A DNA stretch of 64,000 nucleotides from Acinetobacter kookii (GCF_900096895.1 NZ_FMYO01000004.1:124001-188000); one strand, 5' to 3'. Shown: positions 35,969 through 47,841, counted from the stretch's first letter. Translations and numbers: made by a program. The notes: generated by a model not told the origin, from the sequence alone.

Positions 35969-36584
35969 TAGTTTTATTTAAAATAAAACGACATCAATCA
36001 TTAAACTTTTGTTTATACCTGGTGTAAAAACTGCCCTTAAACGCTGCAGTTGGACCAGTTTTAAAAAACGTGTAAATCCTCTGCTCATTACTTTTTTAGC
36101 TCTCACCGCATCAATGGGCTAAATTATTTTTATTCGATCGAAATTCAATTTCTTCATTTCTAAAATAGACATTTAATTTATATAAATAACAAGCTGATAA
36201 AGCAATTTTAGTGCTTAAGCGATAATTACAGTTACAAAAAAAAACAATTATTGACCCAGAAAATGAACCTCAAAAATACAAAACAATATTTTATATATAT
36301 CATTACTTTATGTTATAAGATAAATCCATTAAGTCAAAATATTACATAATACGTAATTTACTTATGTATTGCATAATAAAAAGCCCACCGTATGATGTGA
36401 AAATAAATCGAATTTATCGTATAAGGTTTGCACTTCACCTGGGAACCACAGCGATAAATAAAGGATGAGACAAACGGATTTGTCATAAAAATTTAAATGA
36501 TTAATATGATTTTTCTCGTTTGTTTAAAAGTGAATCTCTTAAAAAACAGGCAATAGGATTGCTTTAAGAAAATGAGGATGTTGT

Positions 36585-37646
36585 ATGGATAAGCTAGCAA
36601 ACCCTTTAGAACTTTGTGGATTTGAGTTTATTGAATTCGTATCTAAAGATGGCGATCTAGATGGAATTTTTCAAACGCTTGGTTTTAGCAAAGTTGCAAA
36701 GCATAAGTCTAAAAATGTGTATTTATGGCGTCAAGGCAACATTAATATCATTCTCAATTATCAACCAGAATCTTATGCAGCATTTTTCTTTAAAGAACAC
36801 GGACCTTCTGCATGCGCAATGGGCTTTAAAACCCTAGATGCCGCCAAAGCCTTTCATAAGGCCATTGAATTAGGTGCAGAGCCGATTTATTCAAAAATTG
36901 GTCCAATGGAGCTCAACATTCCGGCCATTAAAGGGATTGGTGGCTCGCCTATTTTCCTGGTCGACCGTGATATTTACCAAAGCGATTTCATCTTCTTTAA
37001 TGATGTCAATTCACATCCGGTAGGAACAGGATTAAAAGAAATCGATCATTTAACCCATAATGTCTATAAAGGCCGTATGCAATACTGGTCAGATTTTTAT
37101 GAAAGAATTTTTAATTTTCAGGAAATTCGTTATTTCGATATTAAAGGTGAATATACCGGTTTAACTTCAAAAGCCCTCACCGCGCCTGATGGAAAAATCC
37201 GTATCCCGCTGAATGAAGATTCTGACAAAGGCAATGGTCAAATTGCCGAATTTTTAAGTGATTTTAATGGTGAAGGTATTCAGCATATTGCTTTTATTAC
37301 CGATGACCTGATTGCAACTTGGGATAAATTAAAAGCTTTGGGTGCCAAATTTATGACGCCGCCACCCAACACTTATTATGAAATGCTGCAAGATCGTTTA
37401 CCCAATCATGGTGAACCGACCGATGAACTGCAAAAGCGTGGCATTCTGCTGGATGGCAATACACAAAATGACGACAAGCGTTTGTTGTTGCAGATCTTCT
37501 CTGAAAATATGCTGGGTCCGGTATTTTTTGAATTTATTCAACGTAAAGATGATGACGGTTTTGGTGAAGGTAACTTCAAGGCCTTGTTTGAATCGATTGA
37601 ACGTGACCAGATTAAACGTGGTGTACTGGATATTTCAAAAGCTTAA
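36585..37646 (+). CDS. hpd: 4-hydroxyphenylpyruvate dioxygenase
   Basis: Iron(II) enzyme that turns 4-hydroxyphenylpyruvate into homogentisate, the second step of tyrosine breakdown. The three iron ligands are visible: His155 in EIDHLTHN, His234 in GIQHIAF and Glu316 in VFFEFIQRK. The length of 353 residues is typical of the bacterial enzyme. GAGGATG precedes the ATG. An aromatic permease and aromatic aminotransferase follow on the same strand, which supplies uptake and the first step of the pathway. The later homogentisate genes are not in the window. Confidence 0.96.
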   Translation: MDKLANPLELCGFEFIEFVSKDGDLDGIFQTLGFSKVAKHKSKNVYLWRQGNINIILNYQPESYAAFFFKEHGPSACAMGFKTLDAAKAFHKAIELGAEPIYSKIGPMELNIPAIKGIGGSPIFLVDRDIYQSDFIFFNDVNSHPVGTGLKEIDHLTHNVYKGRMQYWSDFYERIFNFQEIRYFDIKGEYTGLTSKALTAPDGKIRIPLNEDSDKGNGQIAEFLSDFNGEGIQHIAFITDDLIATWDKLKALGAKFMTPPPNTYYEMLQDRLPNHGEPTDELQKRGILLDGNTQNDDKRLLLQIFSENMLGPVFFEFIQRKDDDGFGEGNFKALFESIERDQIKRGVLDISKA

Positions 37647-37843
37647 TCTCAGTTCAATCTTTTAATCAAAGTTGTGATGATTTTCTATGTACATACATGG
37701 CTGTGTACATAGTAGATTTACCTCTGAATTAAATGATTTCAATAATATTTCTGATACTGCTCTGATGCTTGAATAAAACAAGAATTAAATATAATTGCAT
37801 TCATCTCAATAGAGCACTATCTCAGCATGGATGAAGATAGAAA

Positions 37844-39244
37844 ATGCAGCAAATTGAACAAGGAAACCTGAAAAAAGGTTTAAGTAACCGTCATATCCAG
37901 CTAATTGCACTGGGTGGCTCCATTGGCACCGGACTATTCCTGGGTATTGCTCAAACCATTAAGCTTGCGGGCCCATCGGTAATTTTAGGGTATGCCATAG
38001 CCGGACTGATCGCTTTTTTAATGATGCGCCAATTGGGTGAAATGATTGTAGAAGAGCCAGTGAGCGGCTCGTTTAGTCATTTTGCCTATAAATACTGGGG
38101 CAAATTTGCCGGTTTTATGTCGGGATGGAATTACTGGGTATTGAATATTTTGGTCTGTATGGCCGAACTAAGTGCAATTGGTCTTTACATTCATTATTGG
38201 TGGCCAGAAATTCCGACCTGGGTTTCCGCCCTAGGCTTCTTTATTTTTATTAATGTGATTAATCTTTTACATGTTAAATTGTTTGGTGAAATGGAATTCT
38301 GGTTAGCCATTATTAAAGTATTGGCCATCATCGCCATGATTGCCTTTGGGAGTTACTTACTCGCAAGCGGTAGCGGTGGTACACAATCCAGCATGCAAAA
38401 CCTATGGGAATTGGGCGGTTTTTTCCCGAATGGTGTCATGGGTTTGGTCATGGCCATGGCGATGATCATGTTTGCATTTGGCGGTATTGAATTGGTCGGT
38501 GTTGCAGCTGCGGAAACCGATAATCCGCAAAAGACTTTACCCAAAGCCATCAACCAAATTGTTTATCGGGTTCTGTTATTTTATATCCTGAGTTTGGTGA
38601 TTATTTTGTCGCTGTATCCCTGGAACCAAATGGCACAAGGCGGCAGCCCTTTTGTCCTTATTTTTGATTCCCTGGGCAGTCAAACAGTGGCGACGATTTT
38701 AAATTTTGTGGTTCTGACTGCGGCTGTTTCTGTATATAACAGCACCAATTATTGTACCAGCCGCATGTTGTTGGGCCTGGCACAACAAGGCAATGCGCCT
38801 GGATTTTTGCGTAAAATTAATCCCCGTGGCATTCCGGTCAATGCTGTCATGGTCTCTGCTTTTTTTACTTTAATCTGCGTACTCATCAATTACCTATTTC
38901 CCGAAAAAGCTTTTAATTTACTGATGATGCTGGTGGTTGCTGCAATTGTAATTAACTGGGTGGTTATTTCGTATACGCATTTAAAATTCAAAAAACACAT
39001 GCTAGCCATGAATGCTTCAACCCAATTTCCCAGCATTGCCTACCCGTTTACAAATTATGTCTGCATTGTTTTTATGGGCGGTATTTTGCTGATTATGAGT
39101 CAAACTCCCGATATGCGTATTGCGGTTCTGATGATTCCGGTCTGGATTTCATTACTCTTGATTGCCTATTTCTTTAAAAATAAGAAAATTTCGGACCATC
39201 AATTAGCATTAAAAGATAAAATGCGTTCTATACCGAAGGCTTGA
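37844..39244 (+). CDS. aroP: aromatic amino acid permease
   Basis: A 466-residue, twelve-helix inner-membrane permease of the amino acid-polyamine-organocation family. The sequence follows E. coli AroP closely from the start ([20 protein letters not shown]), through the [20 protein letters not shown] and GWNYWVL blocks, to the [20 protein letters not shown] block. It should bring in Phe, Tyr and Trp by proton symport. PheP or another close relative is an alternative. It is followed after 31 bases by tyrB, and preceded at a distance of about 200 bases by hpd. Confidence 0.9.
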   Translation: MQQIEQGNLKKGLSNRHIQLIALGGSIGTGLFLGIAQTIKLAGPSVILGYAIAGLIAFLMMRQLGEMIVEEPVSGSFSHFAYKYWGKFAGFMSGWNYWVLNILVCMAELSAIGLYIHYWWPEIPTWVSALGFFIFINVINLLHVKLFGEMEFWLAIIKVLAIIAMIAFGSYLLASGSGGTQSSMQNLWELGGFFPNGVMGLVMAMAMIMFAFGGIELVGVAAAETDNPQKTLPKAINQIVYRVLLFYILSLVIILSLYPWNQMAQGGSPFVLIFDSLGSQTVATILNFVVLTAAVSVYNSTNYCTSRMLLGLAQQGNAPGFLRKINPRGIPVNAVMVSAFFTLICVLINYLFPEKAFNLLMMLVVAAIVINWVVISYTHLKFKKHMLAMNASTQFPSIAYPFTNYVCIVFMGGILLIMSQTPDMRIAVLMIPVWISLLLIAYFFKNKKISDHQLALKDKMRSIPKA

Positions 39245-39275
39245 TTTGTTTTACTCCATAACGAAGGATGTATTC

Positions 39276-40481
39276 ATGTTCCAACATGTTGATGCATATG
39301 CAGGTGATCCGATTCTTTCTTTGATGGAAGAATTTGCTAAAGATGAACGGACACAAAAAGTGAATTTAAGTATTGGACTTTATTACAATGAAGACAATAT
39401 TGTGCCTCAACTTGAAGCGGTCAAAGCAGCCTATAAGAATATTGAAGCAAGCAATGAACAGGTCAAGCTGTATTTACCAATGGATGGTTTGAAACCTTAT
39501 AATCAGGCCACTCAAGCTTTGGTTCTGGGAGAAAACAGTCCGGCGCGCCGTGATGGACGCGCGGTTACCATCCAGACTTTAGGCGGTTCTGGCGCACTCA
39601 AAGTCGGTGCGGATTTTCTGAAAAAATATTTTCCGGAATCTGATGTCTGGGTCAGCCAGCCGACCTGGGAAAACCACATTGCCATTTTTAACGGTGCCGG
39701 CATTCACTCGCATTTCTACCCTTATTTTGATGCCACAACCAACGGCGTTAATGTGCCAGCAATGCTGGAAAAATTAAGCCAGCTTCCGGCAAAAAGCATT
39801 GTGTTATTACACCCTTGTTGCCATAACCCGACCGGCGCAGACTTAACCGCTGCGGAATGGGATCAGGTGATTGAAGTCTTGCAAAAACGGGATCTGATTC
39901 CGTTCCTCGACATTGCCTATCAAGGTTTTGGTCAAGGCCTGGAGCAAGATGCCTATGCGATTCGCGTACTCGATCAGGCCGGCATGAATTTTATTGTCAG
40001 CAATTCATTTTCCAAAATTTTCTCGCTCTATGGCGAACGTGTCGGCGGTTTAACTTTTGTCTGTGATGATTCGGCCACTGCACAAAAAGTATTGGGCCAG
40101 CTAAAAGCGACAGTACGCCGTATCTATTCAAGTCCGGCAACGACTGGGGCATTGCTCGTGAATAATGTCTTGCATGATGAACAGCTGACTGCATTATGGA
40201 AAGCTGAACTGCAAGAAATGCGTGAACGTATTATTCAAATGCGTGAGATTCTAAAAGATAAACTCAGTCAGGCTTTGCCAGAACGTGACTTTAGCTATCT
40301 GGTCAAACAGCAAGGCATGTTTAGCTATACCGGCCTGAGTGCTGAACAGGTCGATATTCTCAAAAATCAATACGGCATTTACCTGGTACGTAGTGGCCGC
40401 ATGTGCGCAGCAGGTTTAAATTTAAGCAATATTGATTATGTGGCTGAATCCATTGCCGAAGTCATTAAAGCCACGGCTTAA
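39276..40481 (+). CDS. tyrB: aromatic amino acid aminotransferase
   Basis: PLP aminotransferase that converts Tyr and Phe to their 2-oxo acids, feeding hpd. The PLP lysine falls at residue 247 in [26 protein letters not shown] is the cofactor-binding loop and [10 protein letters not shown] carries the substrate-carboxylate Arg. The 401-residue length fits class I. I start at 39276 because GAAGGATG stands before it; the frame runs ten codons further up. Aspartate aminotransferase is the alternative, but the neighbours hpd and aroP favour the aromatic enzyme. A perfect terminator follows. Confidence 0.92.
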   Translation: MFQHVDAYAGDPILSLMEEFAKDERTQKVNLSIGLYYNEDNIVPQLEAVKAAYKNIEASNEQVKLYLPMDGLKPYNQATQALVLGENSPARRDGRAVTIQTLGGSGALKVGADFLKKYFPESDVWVSQPTWENHIAIFNGAGIHSHFYPYFDATTNGVNVPAMLEKLSQLPAKSIVLLHPCCHNPTGADLTAAEWDQVIEVLQKRDLIPFLDIAYQGFGQGLEQDAYAIRVLDQAGMNFIVSNSFSKIFSLYGERVGGLTFVCDDSATAQKVLGQLKATVRRIYSSPATTGALLVNNVLHDEQLTALWKAELQEMRERIIQMREILKDKLSQALPERDFSYLVKQQGMFSYTGLSAEQVDILKNQYGIYLVRSGRMCAAGLNLSNIDYVAESIAEVIKATA

Positions 40482-40492
40482 ATTCAAGGGAT

Positions 40493-40520
40493 AAAAAAAC
40501 GGGCAAATTGCCCGTTTTTT
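40493..40520. terminator. terminator between tyrB and frmA
   Basis: AAAAACGGGCAA / TTGCCCGTTTTTT, with A-run and T-run on the two sides, between the convergent tyrB and frmA genes. It works in both directions. Confidence 0.9.
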
Positions 40521-40534
40521 AATTTGAAGATGGC

Positions 40535-41704
<1,170 letters not shown>

Positions 41705-41772
41705 TTATTGTCCGATTCAACCTATAACATGATGATAATATGTACTTATAACTTTATGACTTCATAACAATT

Positions 41773-43332
41773 ATGCAGATTAGACCATCCATGCATGCTG
41801 TCATGTTTGCTGTTACAATTTTTACCATGACGGGGTGCAGTTTGCCGACGAATGAATCCAAAAAGCAGTCTCCTACTCAGGTGCATGCCGAGCACTGGTT
41901 AAACGGTTCCAATGTTGATGCACAAATTATCCAGGGCTTAACCGCCTATCTTGCCTTAGATGATGCTTTTCTCAGTATTGCTTCAAGGCTGCATCTGATT
42001 AATAAGGCGCAATATAATATCGATTTGCAGTACTACATCTGGGAAGATGACTCGATTGGTCACCTGATGCTGGCTGAATTGCTCAAGGCCGCAGACCGAG
42101 GGGTAAAAATCCGATTATTGATTGATGACCAGAACGGTTCCCAGCTCGATCCAACCTTAAAACAACTGGCACAACATCCAAACTTTGAAATTAAAATCTT
42201 TAATCCCTACACCTTCAGGGTTAGAAAATTGCGCGTGTTTGATTATGTTTTTCGTTTCAAGCAAATCAATCGCCGTATGCATAACAAGCTGATTATTGCC
42301 GATGGTGCCATAGCGGTGACTGGTGGTCGCAACATCAGCCGCGAATACTTTGAAGCCAGTGACAATTTTCAGTTTACCGATATGGATATTCTGTTTTATG
42401 GCACTGCCGTGAAGCATGCCAACAAGGTTTTGCATGACTTTTGGTATGATGATTTAAGTTACCCAGTCCCATTGCTACTGGGTAAAAGCCGTCCAGAACA
42501 GCTTGCCAAATTACGTAAATATTATGAATTGACTGCCTTACAAAAAGATCAACTCAAAAAGCGGATCGAACTGGCTGAAAAACAGATCAATGAACATTTA
42601 AAAGATCGCCCGATTAATTGGGCAAAAGCACATTTTGTCGCAGATCCTCCCGGGAAAATTCACGGCCAGGCATCTAATGATCAAATGATTTACCGTCAGA
42701 TCTTCCAGATTATGGACGAACCGAAACAACATCTGGAACTGGTCTCCGCCTATTTTGTACCTACCCAAAAAGGCACGGACTATTTAACCGGTTTAGCCCA
42801 AAACAGCGTGAATGTTCGAGTGCTTACCAATTCATTCCTCGCCAATGACGTTCCTCTGGTACATGCCTTTTATAGACAATATCGCCATGATTTACTGAAA
42901 AACGGGATAAAACTATATGAATTTAAGCCCTATATCGAACGCAATAAACGCACCTGGTATGAAGTGATGACAGGTAATGTCATTCCAGCTAAAGGGAAAA
43001 ATGCCTCCAGTTTGCATGCCAAGTTTTTGGATATAGATGGCAAGGTATTTATTGGTTCTGCCAATTTTGATCCCCGTTCCGCCAATTTAAATAGCGAAGT
43101 AGGACTGGTGGTCGAGTCCGATGACTTGCAACAACAAATTTCCAGTTCTTTAGATAAATATTTACCGCTCATTGCCTATGAATTGAAACTTAATCCACAA
43201 GGTGAAGTGATCTGGATAGAGCATCATAAAGATGGTACCCGCACAGAGTATTTACATGATCCTCAATCCACCAGATTTCAGCGTTTTAGCATGCAAATGG
43301 TGTCATACCTTCCAATTGAATGGATGATGTAA
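41773..43332 (+). CDS. phospholipase D-type lipoprotein, cardiolipin synthase C-like
   Basis: A 519-residue protein with two HKD motifs, as in phospholipase D and cardiolipin synthases: His170 in MHNKLIIADGAIAVTGGRN and His415 in LHAKFLDIDGKVFIGSANFD. The N-terminus is a lipoprotein-type signal (TIFTMTGC, Cys about residue 17). The layout matches the YmdC/ClsC branch, which makes cardiolipin from phospholipids, but the lipid-anchored form is common in Acinetobacter as a PLD-family protein of uncertain role. It is divergent from frmA. The ribosome binding site is weak. Confidence 0.85.
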   Translation: MQIRPSMHAVMFAVTIFTMTGCSLPTNESKKQSPTQVHAEHWLNGSNVDAQIIQGLTAYLALDDAFLSIASRLHLINKAQYNIDLQYYIWEDDSIGHLMLAELLKAADRGVKIRLLIDDQNGSQLDPTLKQLAQHPNFEIKIFNPYTFRVRKLRVFDYVFRFKQINRRMHNKLIIADGAIAVTGGRNISREYFEASDNFQFTDMDILFYGTAVKHANKVLHDFWYDDLSYPVPLLLGKSRPEQLAKLRKYYELTALQKDQLKKRIELAEKQINEHLKDRPINWAKAHFVADPPGKIHGQASNDQMIYRQIFQIMDEPKQHLELVSAYFVPTQKGTDYLTGLAQNSVNVRVLTNSFLANDVPLVHAFYRQYRHDLLKNGIKLYEFKPYIERNKRTWYEVMTGNVIPAKGKNASSLHAKFLDIDGKVFIGSANFDPRSANLNSEVGLVVESDDLQQQISSSLDKYLPLIAYELKLNPQGEVIWIEHHKDGTRTEYLHDPQSTRFQRFSMQMVSYLPIEWMM

Positions 43333-43634
43333 TGACAAACCAATGACATTTGAGTACAAAAATGAGCTCGTCTTTTTTAATACAATCTCAACGCTAAAAA
43401 AGATTACTGCATGTGAACAGGTTTAATGTTCCTGTTTCGACCTATTTCATCTCGCAACTATCAAACCTGGTATTACCTTAATTTACCTGCTTGTTATGAC
43501 TTATAAGAGATTAACGGAGATTTATACATATTTTAGATCAATCCACACAAAGCTTTTACTCGTTTCCAGATTTGATTTAACATTCCTCTTTTCGAGTATT
43601 TAACTCAACTCTCTCCCTATCGTGATCTTCTGCA
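43333..43634. other. gap before a hypothetical gene
   Basis: About 300 bases of AT-rich sequence. I see no gene, repeat or clear hairpin terminator in it. Confidence 0.4.
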
Positions 43635-44072
43635 ATGCAATTTTTTGATTTAAGCCGTCAATTTAATTTAAGTGATATTTTAACGCCGTATAAAACGCTT
43701 GACGATTTGGGTGCTCAAGACTGGTTTTTGGCGAAAGTTCGGGTCGAGCACGATTGCCAGTCCGATTCAGAATTGATTGAAGGCCAGGCCGTTTTAAAAT
43801 CCACTCAAAATGTACAGCTGGAACTGGAATGGCTGATTCAGGATACCGGTTTTGAACTTCAGGTCCTGTTTAAGGGTATTGAAACCGAAGCGAGTGAAGA
43901 AACCCTGGTGATGGTCAAGGGTGCAAAACTGATTGATGCCGATGAACAACTGATTTCTGCTCAGGCCTTAAGCCTATGGATTGACGGAATCCTGCTGCCG
44001 ATGTTGCCAAATATCCGTAAAGAAATTAAAGCCCGATTAAATTTATGGGACTATGTCGAATATGATGGATAG
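43635..44072 (+). CDS. conserved-looking hypothetical protein
   Basis: A 145-residue acidic soluble protein that I do not recognise. It has no signal peptide or membrane helix. It reads as a compact mixed alpha/beta protein with VRVEHDCQSDSELIEGQAVL near residue 35 and a C-terminal LPMLPNIRKEIKARLNLWDYVEY helix. Codon use is like its neighbours, so it is very likely a real gene. It stands alone between gaps of about 300 and 200 bases. Confidence 0.7.
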   Translation: MQFFDLSRQFNLSDILTPYKTLDDLGAQDWFLAKVRVEHDCQSDSELIEGQAVLKSTQNVQLELEWLIQDTGFELQVLFKGIETEASEETLVMVKGAKLIDADEQLISAQALSLWIDGILLPMLPNIRKEIKARLNLWDYVEYDG

Positions 44073-44273
44073 CTTTGTGGACTATTCAAACTCAAATCTC
44101 ATGTTTTAATAGTTTTTATTTAATACATGCATCCTGCACATTTGCCTAAAATTGCTATGAATAACCAGTCAAGTGAATGAATGTAGATAACGCCTCATTC
44201 ATGTTTAAATGATCTAAATGGTTGATATTCATCTTACTGAACAATATTAAAAAAATAAAAAGGAAAAAATAAA

Positions 44274-44755
44274 ATGAAAACACAAGAATGGCAACATATC
44301 TGCAAAGTGGTGAATGATGCACAACGTGCTGCAATGCATTGTTCGATTGCTACAGTCGATCAACATATGCAGCCCACTATCTGCCCTATAAGCACATTAT
44401 TTTTAAAGGATCACCAGAACGTTTTTTCTTTGATACCTATACTGAATCGTTGCAACAGAATTTGCCGAAAAATAGCAAAGCCTGCATTCAGGCAGTCAAC
44501 AGTAGCCGCTTATTCTGGTTAAAAGCCTTATTTAAAGGCGAATTTAGTGATTATCCTGGCGTTCGACTGTACGTGGAAATTGGTGATCTTAGACTTGCCA
44601 ATGCCGAAGAACTGGCTCAAATTTCACGACGTATCCAAAGTCTAAAATGGACAAAAGGCAGCCAGCTCATCTGGTCCGATTTTACCCATGTATGTGATTT
44701 TCAGGTGCAGGCTTTTAGATGGGTTAAATATCCGAAAATGATGCCTTTCGCCTAA
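44274..44755 (+). pseudogene. FMN-binding pyridoxamine-phosphate-oxidase-like gene with a frameshift
   Basis: The first frame reads MKTQEWQHICKVVNDAQRAA and later ATVDQHMQPTICPISTLFLK. Its expected continuation, FFDTYTESLQQNLPKNSKAC to the end at 44755, is in another frame. The switch falls in a run of six T at 44422-44427: adding one T gives a single product of 160 residues with the family order of a flavin-dependent split barrel (PGVRLYVEIGDLRLA, then KGSQLIWSDFTHV). So this is a one-base loss, a sequencing error in a homopolymer, or a slippery site. GGAAAAAATAAA precedes the ATG. Confidence 0.8.
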
Positions 44756-44776
44756 AAACAGATATTTCAAACTTAC

Positions 44777-45370
44777 TTATAGTAAGCCTATCTCTTTAAA
44801 TAACTGAGTATAAGCTTCGGCCTTTTTCTCCAAAGCAAGTGGATAGGCTCGGGATGAAGATGGCATTCGGTATAAAGTCAGCTCGCGTTCAGCAAAACAG
44901 GCTTTGGAGGGCTGTCCAATTTTCGGTTTTTCCGTAGCTTCGGGCATGGAAAGCATCAGGGTATCTGTTGCTTTATCGCCGGTGGTCATAATGCTGTGGC
45001 ATTCAGGAATTTGCTGTAGAAGTTTGCTTAAATCGGTCGCTTGAGCAATGTGCAGAAATTTATCCGAAGCATTGCCTTTTAAACGAATAATTTGATAGGC
45101 CGTATCAAAAATTGCGATCCCCTTTTGCATCAAGAAATCACGGATCTGCTGTTCCTTGAAGTTTTTATTGGCAATATCTAAAAAGTGTTCTTTATTACCA
45201 AAGAATGCCAAACCAAAAATTTTCCACATGTCATTTTGATAGTTTGGATAATAGAACTCCATTTTCCAGCGGGTTTTAGGCGGCGGAAAGCTGCCCATCA
45301 TCAGCAATTTGGCATTTGCAGGTAAAAAAGGTTCCAGTGGATGAGTTTCTATTTCCAGTTCGGTGCTCAT
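44777..45370 (-). CDS. uracil-DNA glycosylase superfamily protein
   Basis: A 197-residue protein with the uracil-DNA glycosylase fold. KLLMMGSFPPP near residue 22 is the altered first active-site motif, and YRMPSSSRAYPLALEKKAEAY near residue 170 is the second motif region. Members of this branch are often annotated only as family proteins, and base-excision activity has rarely been tested. It is on the minus strand, 30 bases downstream of the SGNH hydrolase gene, and the two may be cotranscribed. Confidence 0.75.
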   Translation of the reverse strand: MSTELEIETHPLEPFLPANAKLLMMGSFPPPKTRWKMEFYYPNYQNDMWKIFGLAFFGNKEHFLDIANKNFKEQQIRDFLMQKGIAIFDTAYQIIRLKGNASDKFLHIAQATDLSKLLQQIPECHSIMTTGDKATDTLMLSMPEATEKPKIGQPSKACFAERELTLYRMPSSSRAYPLALEKKAEAYTQLFKEIGLL

Positions 45371-45400
45371 AACAGTCCATTTATCCGTATTCAGTTTAAT

Positions 45401-46117
45401 TTAAAACATTTGACGGATTTTATCTGCTACCTGCTTGCCCCAAAGTGTATAAATTTCCTTGCTGGGATGAAAACCATCCTTTGCCATTTCCAGATTCAGG
45501 CTCTTGAAACGCTGCAAATCATATTCAATCCATTGCATATTGCTCTGCTGCTGCACAAATTTGGCAAGATTTTTATTCATGCCTTTGGCATATTGCCCAA
45601 ATAACCAGGCCAGTGGATGAGGTAATGCCGGAAACCTGTTCATCGGTGGTACGCCAGACGCAATAACCAATTCAGGCGTGAATTTCCGGTTAATTTCTGC
45701 ATAAAGTTGTTGCTGCTTTTGAATCCAGTCTTTAGGCTGCATCAGTTTTGTAATATCGTTCACCCCGACAGAAGTAATGACCACGTCGAAGTGTTGATGG
45801 GACATATTCTTTACCGTCTGAATTACTTGTCCGCTGCTATGACCGGTGGTGGCTTCAAGTTGATAACTTATTTCATAAGCATCTTGTAACTGCTTCAACA
45901 CTGCACCGAGTAAAGCATCTTCCTGAGTTTCAACACCGACTCCAGCGGCTGCCGAATCTCCGATAATTAAAACAGACAGCGCTTTTCCAGTTCCGACCGT
46001 CCCCTGACGTGGTCCTGCTGGTTCTGCTAAACGTAGAGTATTCTTCTTAACGGCATTGCCTTGAATAATCAGCGATGGAATCAGCACGATAGTTGAAATT
46101 TTTAGCAGCATAAACAA
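45401..46117 (-). CDS. SGNH/GDSL-type esterase
   Basis: A 238-residue hydrolase of the SGNH family. The nucleophile Ser is in VLIIGDSAAAGVG (near residue 55), VGVNDITKL supplies the Asn block and DGFHPSKEIY near residue 217 the Asp-His pair. The hydrophobic N-terminus (LLKISTIVLIPSLIIQG) suggests a signal peptide or anchor, so it probably works in the envelope. Family members remove acyl or acetyl groups from lipids or sugars. The substrate is unknown. Confidence 0.87.
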   Translation of the reverse strand: MFMLLKISTIVLIPSLIIQGNAVKKNTLRLAEPAGPRQGTVGTGKALSVLIIGDSAAAGVGVETQEDALLGAVLKQLQDAYEISYQLEATTGHSSGQVIQTVKNMSHQHFDVVITSVGVNDITKLMQPKDWIQKQQQLYAEINRKFTPELVIASGVPPMNRFPALPHPLAWLFGQYAKGMNKNLAKFVQQQSNMQWIEYDLQRFKSLNLEMAKDGFHPSKEIYTLWGKQVADKIRQMF

Positions 46118-46336
46118 TGAAATTCAAAATGGTATGCGTATCAATATAGGAGTTTATGGGGTGAGAAGCATTGACTTAAATTATAATAATTTTCATCGAA
46201 TTAAATAGTAAATGTGCTGCATCAGGTCAGTAGTAATCTAGGGCTGATAATCTTTGCCATCTGCTTGAAAATTCCAAGTCAGGTATGATGGCAAGAAGAT
46301 GGTATTGCACTTCAAATGCTAATCTAAGCAATATAA

Positions 46337-46361
46337 AAACAGCCCATCGAATGGGCTGTTT
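46337..46361. terminator. terminator of the SDR operon
   Basis: AAACAGCCCAT-CGA-ATGGGCTGTTT: an 11-bp perfect stem, 12 bases past the SDR stop codon on the minus strand. Confidence 0.85.
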
Positions 46362-46372
46362 ATAATTCGAAA

Positions 46373-47116
46373 TTAACCCAACTTGTTGACCAGTTTCAGC
46401 GGCAATACTTTCATGGCCAAGCCTAAAGGCAACCATGGCCACTGTGGCACATACGCTTTGACTGGTGCCTTTTCAATGGCCTTGACCAGTAAATGCGAAC
46501 CGGTTTTTTCATCCACCTCAAAAGGCAGTTTTTTGGCCCCTTCATTCAGTTCTGTACGAATATAACCCGGGAAAATGGTGGTGACTTTAATCGGGGTATC
46601 AATCAGTTCGGCACGGATGCCTTCAGCCAGGTGAGCCACTCCGGCTTTGCTGGCGCCATATGCGGTTAAATGTTTCGGCATGCCACGCATCGCACTCATG
46701 GATGAAATCATCACCAGATGACCTGCATTTTGCGCACGGAAAATTTCCACCGCAGCTTCACATTGTGCCAAAGCAGAAATGAAGTTGGTTTCGACGGTCG
46801 CCTTGTTAATTTCAAAATTGCCTTTACCAATCCGGCGACCCTCCCCCACACCGGCATTGACAATAATACGGTCGATGGTGCCAAATTCCGCTTTAAATGC
46901 ACGGAACACTTCAAACACCTGGTCGTAATGGGTTACGTCTAATGCTTTTGCAATGACTTTTACGCCGTATTTGCTTTCCAGCTCTTGTTTTAAAGTTTCC
47001 AGACGCTCCAAACGACGGGCGCAGATGGCAAGGTTATAGCCTTTTTGTGCAAATTCACGTGCCATACCTGCACCAATCCCTGAACTTGCCCCGGTAATTA
47101 AAATTGTTTTTGCCAT
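46373..47116 (-). CDS. short-chain dehydrogenase/reductase
   Basis: A 247-residue NAD(P)-dependent oxidoreductase of the classical SDR type. The Rossmann motif TGASSGIG is at residues 8-15, NAGVG near 90 and the catalytic YGASK near 155, preceded by MISSMSA with the active Ser. AAGGAAG stands before the ATG. It is the last gene of a four-gene minus-strand set (acyl-CoA dehydrogenase, APH-type kinase, histidine phosphatase, SDR), which suggests a role in oxidising a hydroxyacyl intermediate. The substrate is not known. Confidence 0.92.
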   Translation of the reverse strand: MAKTILITGASSGIGAGMAREFAQKGYNLAICARRLERLETLKQELESKYGVKVIAKALDVTHYDQVFEVFRAFKAEFGTIDRIIVNAGVGEGRRIGKGNFEINKATVETNFISALAQCEAAVEIFRAQNAGHLVMISSMSAMRGMPKHLTAYGASKAGVAHLAEGIRAELIDTPIKVTTIFPGYIRTELNEGAKKLPFEVDEKTGSHLLVKAIEKAPVKAYVPQWPWLPLGLAMKVLPLKLVNKLG

Positions 47117-47142
47117 GTTTTCTTCCTTTGCTATTTTTTTAA

Positions 47143-47841
47143 TCAGATCCAGGTCAGTAAGCTTGGATCTTCGGCCTTAATAAAATGATGTTCATTCAAG
47201 CTCAGTAATTGCGGTTCATTTCCCACCAGACGCAGTGTGGTGATGCTAGTATTGGCGATTGCCCAGTTTAAGGCAAAAGTCCTGTTGGCATTCAGCTCTA
47301 ACAGTTTTCCTGCAGCCACCGAAATCACCCCACCCGAAGTAAACACCACGGCATAACGCGGTTTAATTTTGGCCAGTTCATTGCATAAATTTTGCAATGC
47401 TGTTTCAACCCGGTTTTTAAAATGCGGCCAGGATTCATCATATTCATGGTGATAGTCACCACCCGTCCAGCGCTCAATCGCCCCTTCAAAAATTTTGGCC
47501 AGATAAGCCCGAGGATTATCTTCCTTGGCGACATCCTGCTTTAACAGATGCGGTTCATTAAAACGTGGCTCGTATCTGGCAAAAACCTGCTGGTGATTGA
47601 ACTCATTCCATGCGCTGTCAGTCTGAATCTCGGTTTCAGGAAAACATTCAGCCAAAGCCAGATTGGCTGTCTGTTGATGACGCTGCATTGAGCCTGACAC
47701 CACATAAGGAGCTTCTTTTAGAATTTGGTCGAAATATTGTCCCAATAATTTCGCCTGTAATTCGCCGTTTGGGGAAAGTTGGTCATAACTTTCCTCTCCA
47801 AATGAAGCTTGTCCGTGACGAATCAGATAGATTGTGGTCAT
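47143..47841 (-). CDS. histidine phosphatase family protein
   Basis: A 232-residue phosphatase of the phosphoglycerate-mutase-like branch. The phosphohistidine motif is YLIRHGQASFG at residues 5-15, and the second conserved His is taken from the VFTSGGVISV segment in the usual C-terminal block, where the His is replaced by Ser-Gly-Gly. Its start overlaps the stop of the APH-type kinase gene by four bases (ATGA), so they are translationally coupled. A phosphatase next to a kinase that acts on acyl-CoA derivatives is suggestive, but the substrate is unknown. Confidence 0.88.
   Translation of the reverse strand: MTTIYLIRHGQASFGEESYDQLSPNGELQAKLLGQYFDQILKEAPYVVSGSMQRHQQTANLALAECFPETEIQTDSAWNEFNHQQVFARYEPRFNEPHLLKQDVAKEDNPRAYLAKIFEGAIERWTGGDYHHEYDESWPHFKNRVETALQNLCNELAKIKPRYAVVFTSGGVISVAAGKLLELNANRTFALNWAIANTSITTLRLVGNEPQLLSLNEHHFIKAEDPSLLTWI

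Larger units (their letters stand above)
35596..36584. other. long divergent regulatory region between aroG and hpd
   Basis: Almost 1 kb between two divergent genes. The left third is the aroG leader (promoter, two leader peptides, attenuator), listed in separate entries. From 36009 to 36122 on the plus strand a 37-codon frame starting with TTG reads like protein (PGVKTALKRCSW, then VNPLLITFLALTASMG) but has no support as a gene. The rest is AT-rich and must include the hpd promoter. Confidence 0.6.

Noticed and set aside
36009..36122. A 37-codon TTG-initiated plus-strand frame with protein-like order near hpd.
   Set aside because: There is no binding site, no family match and no neighbour to support it; it may be a scrap of an old gene but cannot be called.
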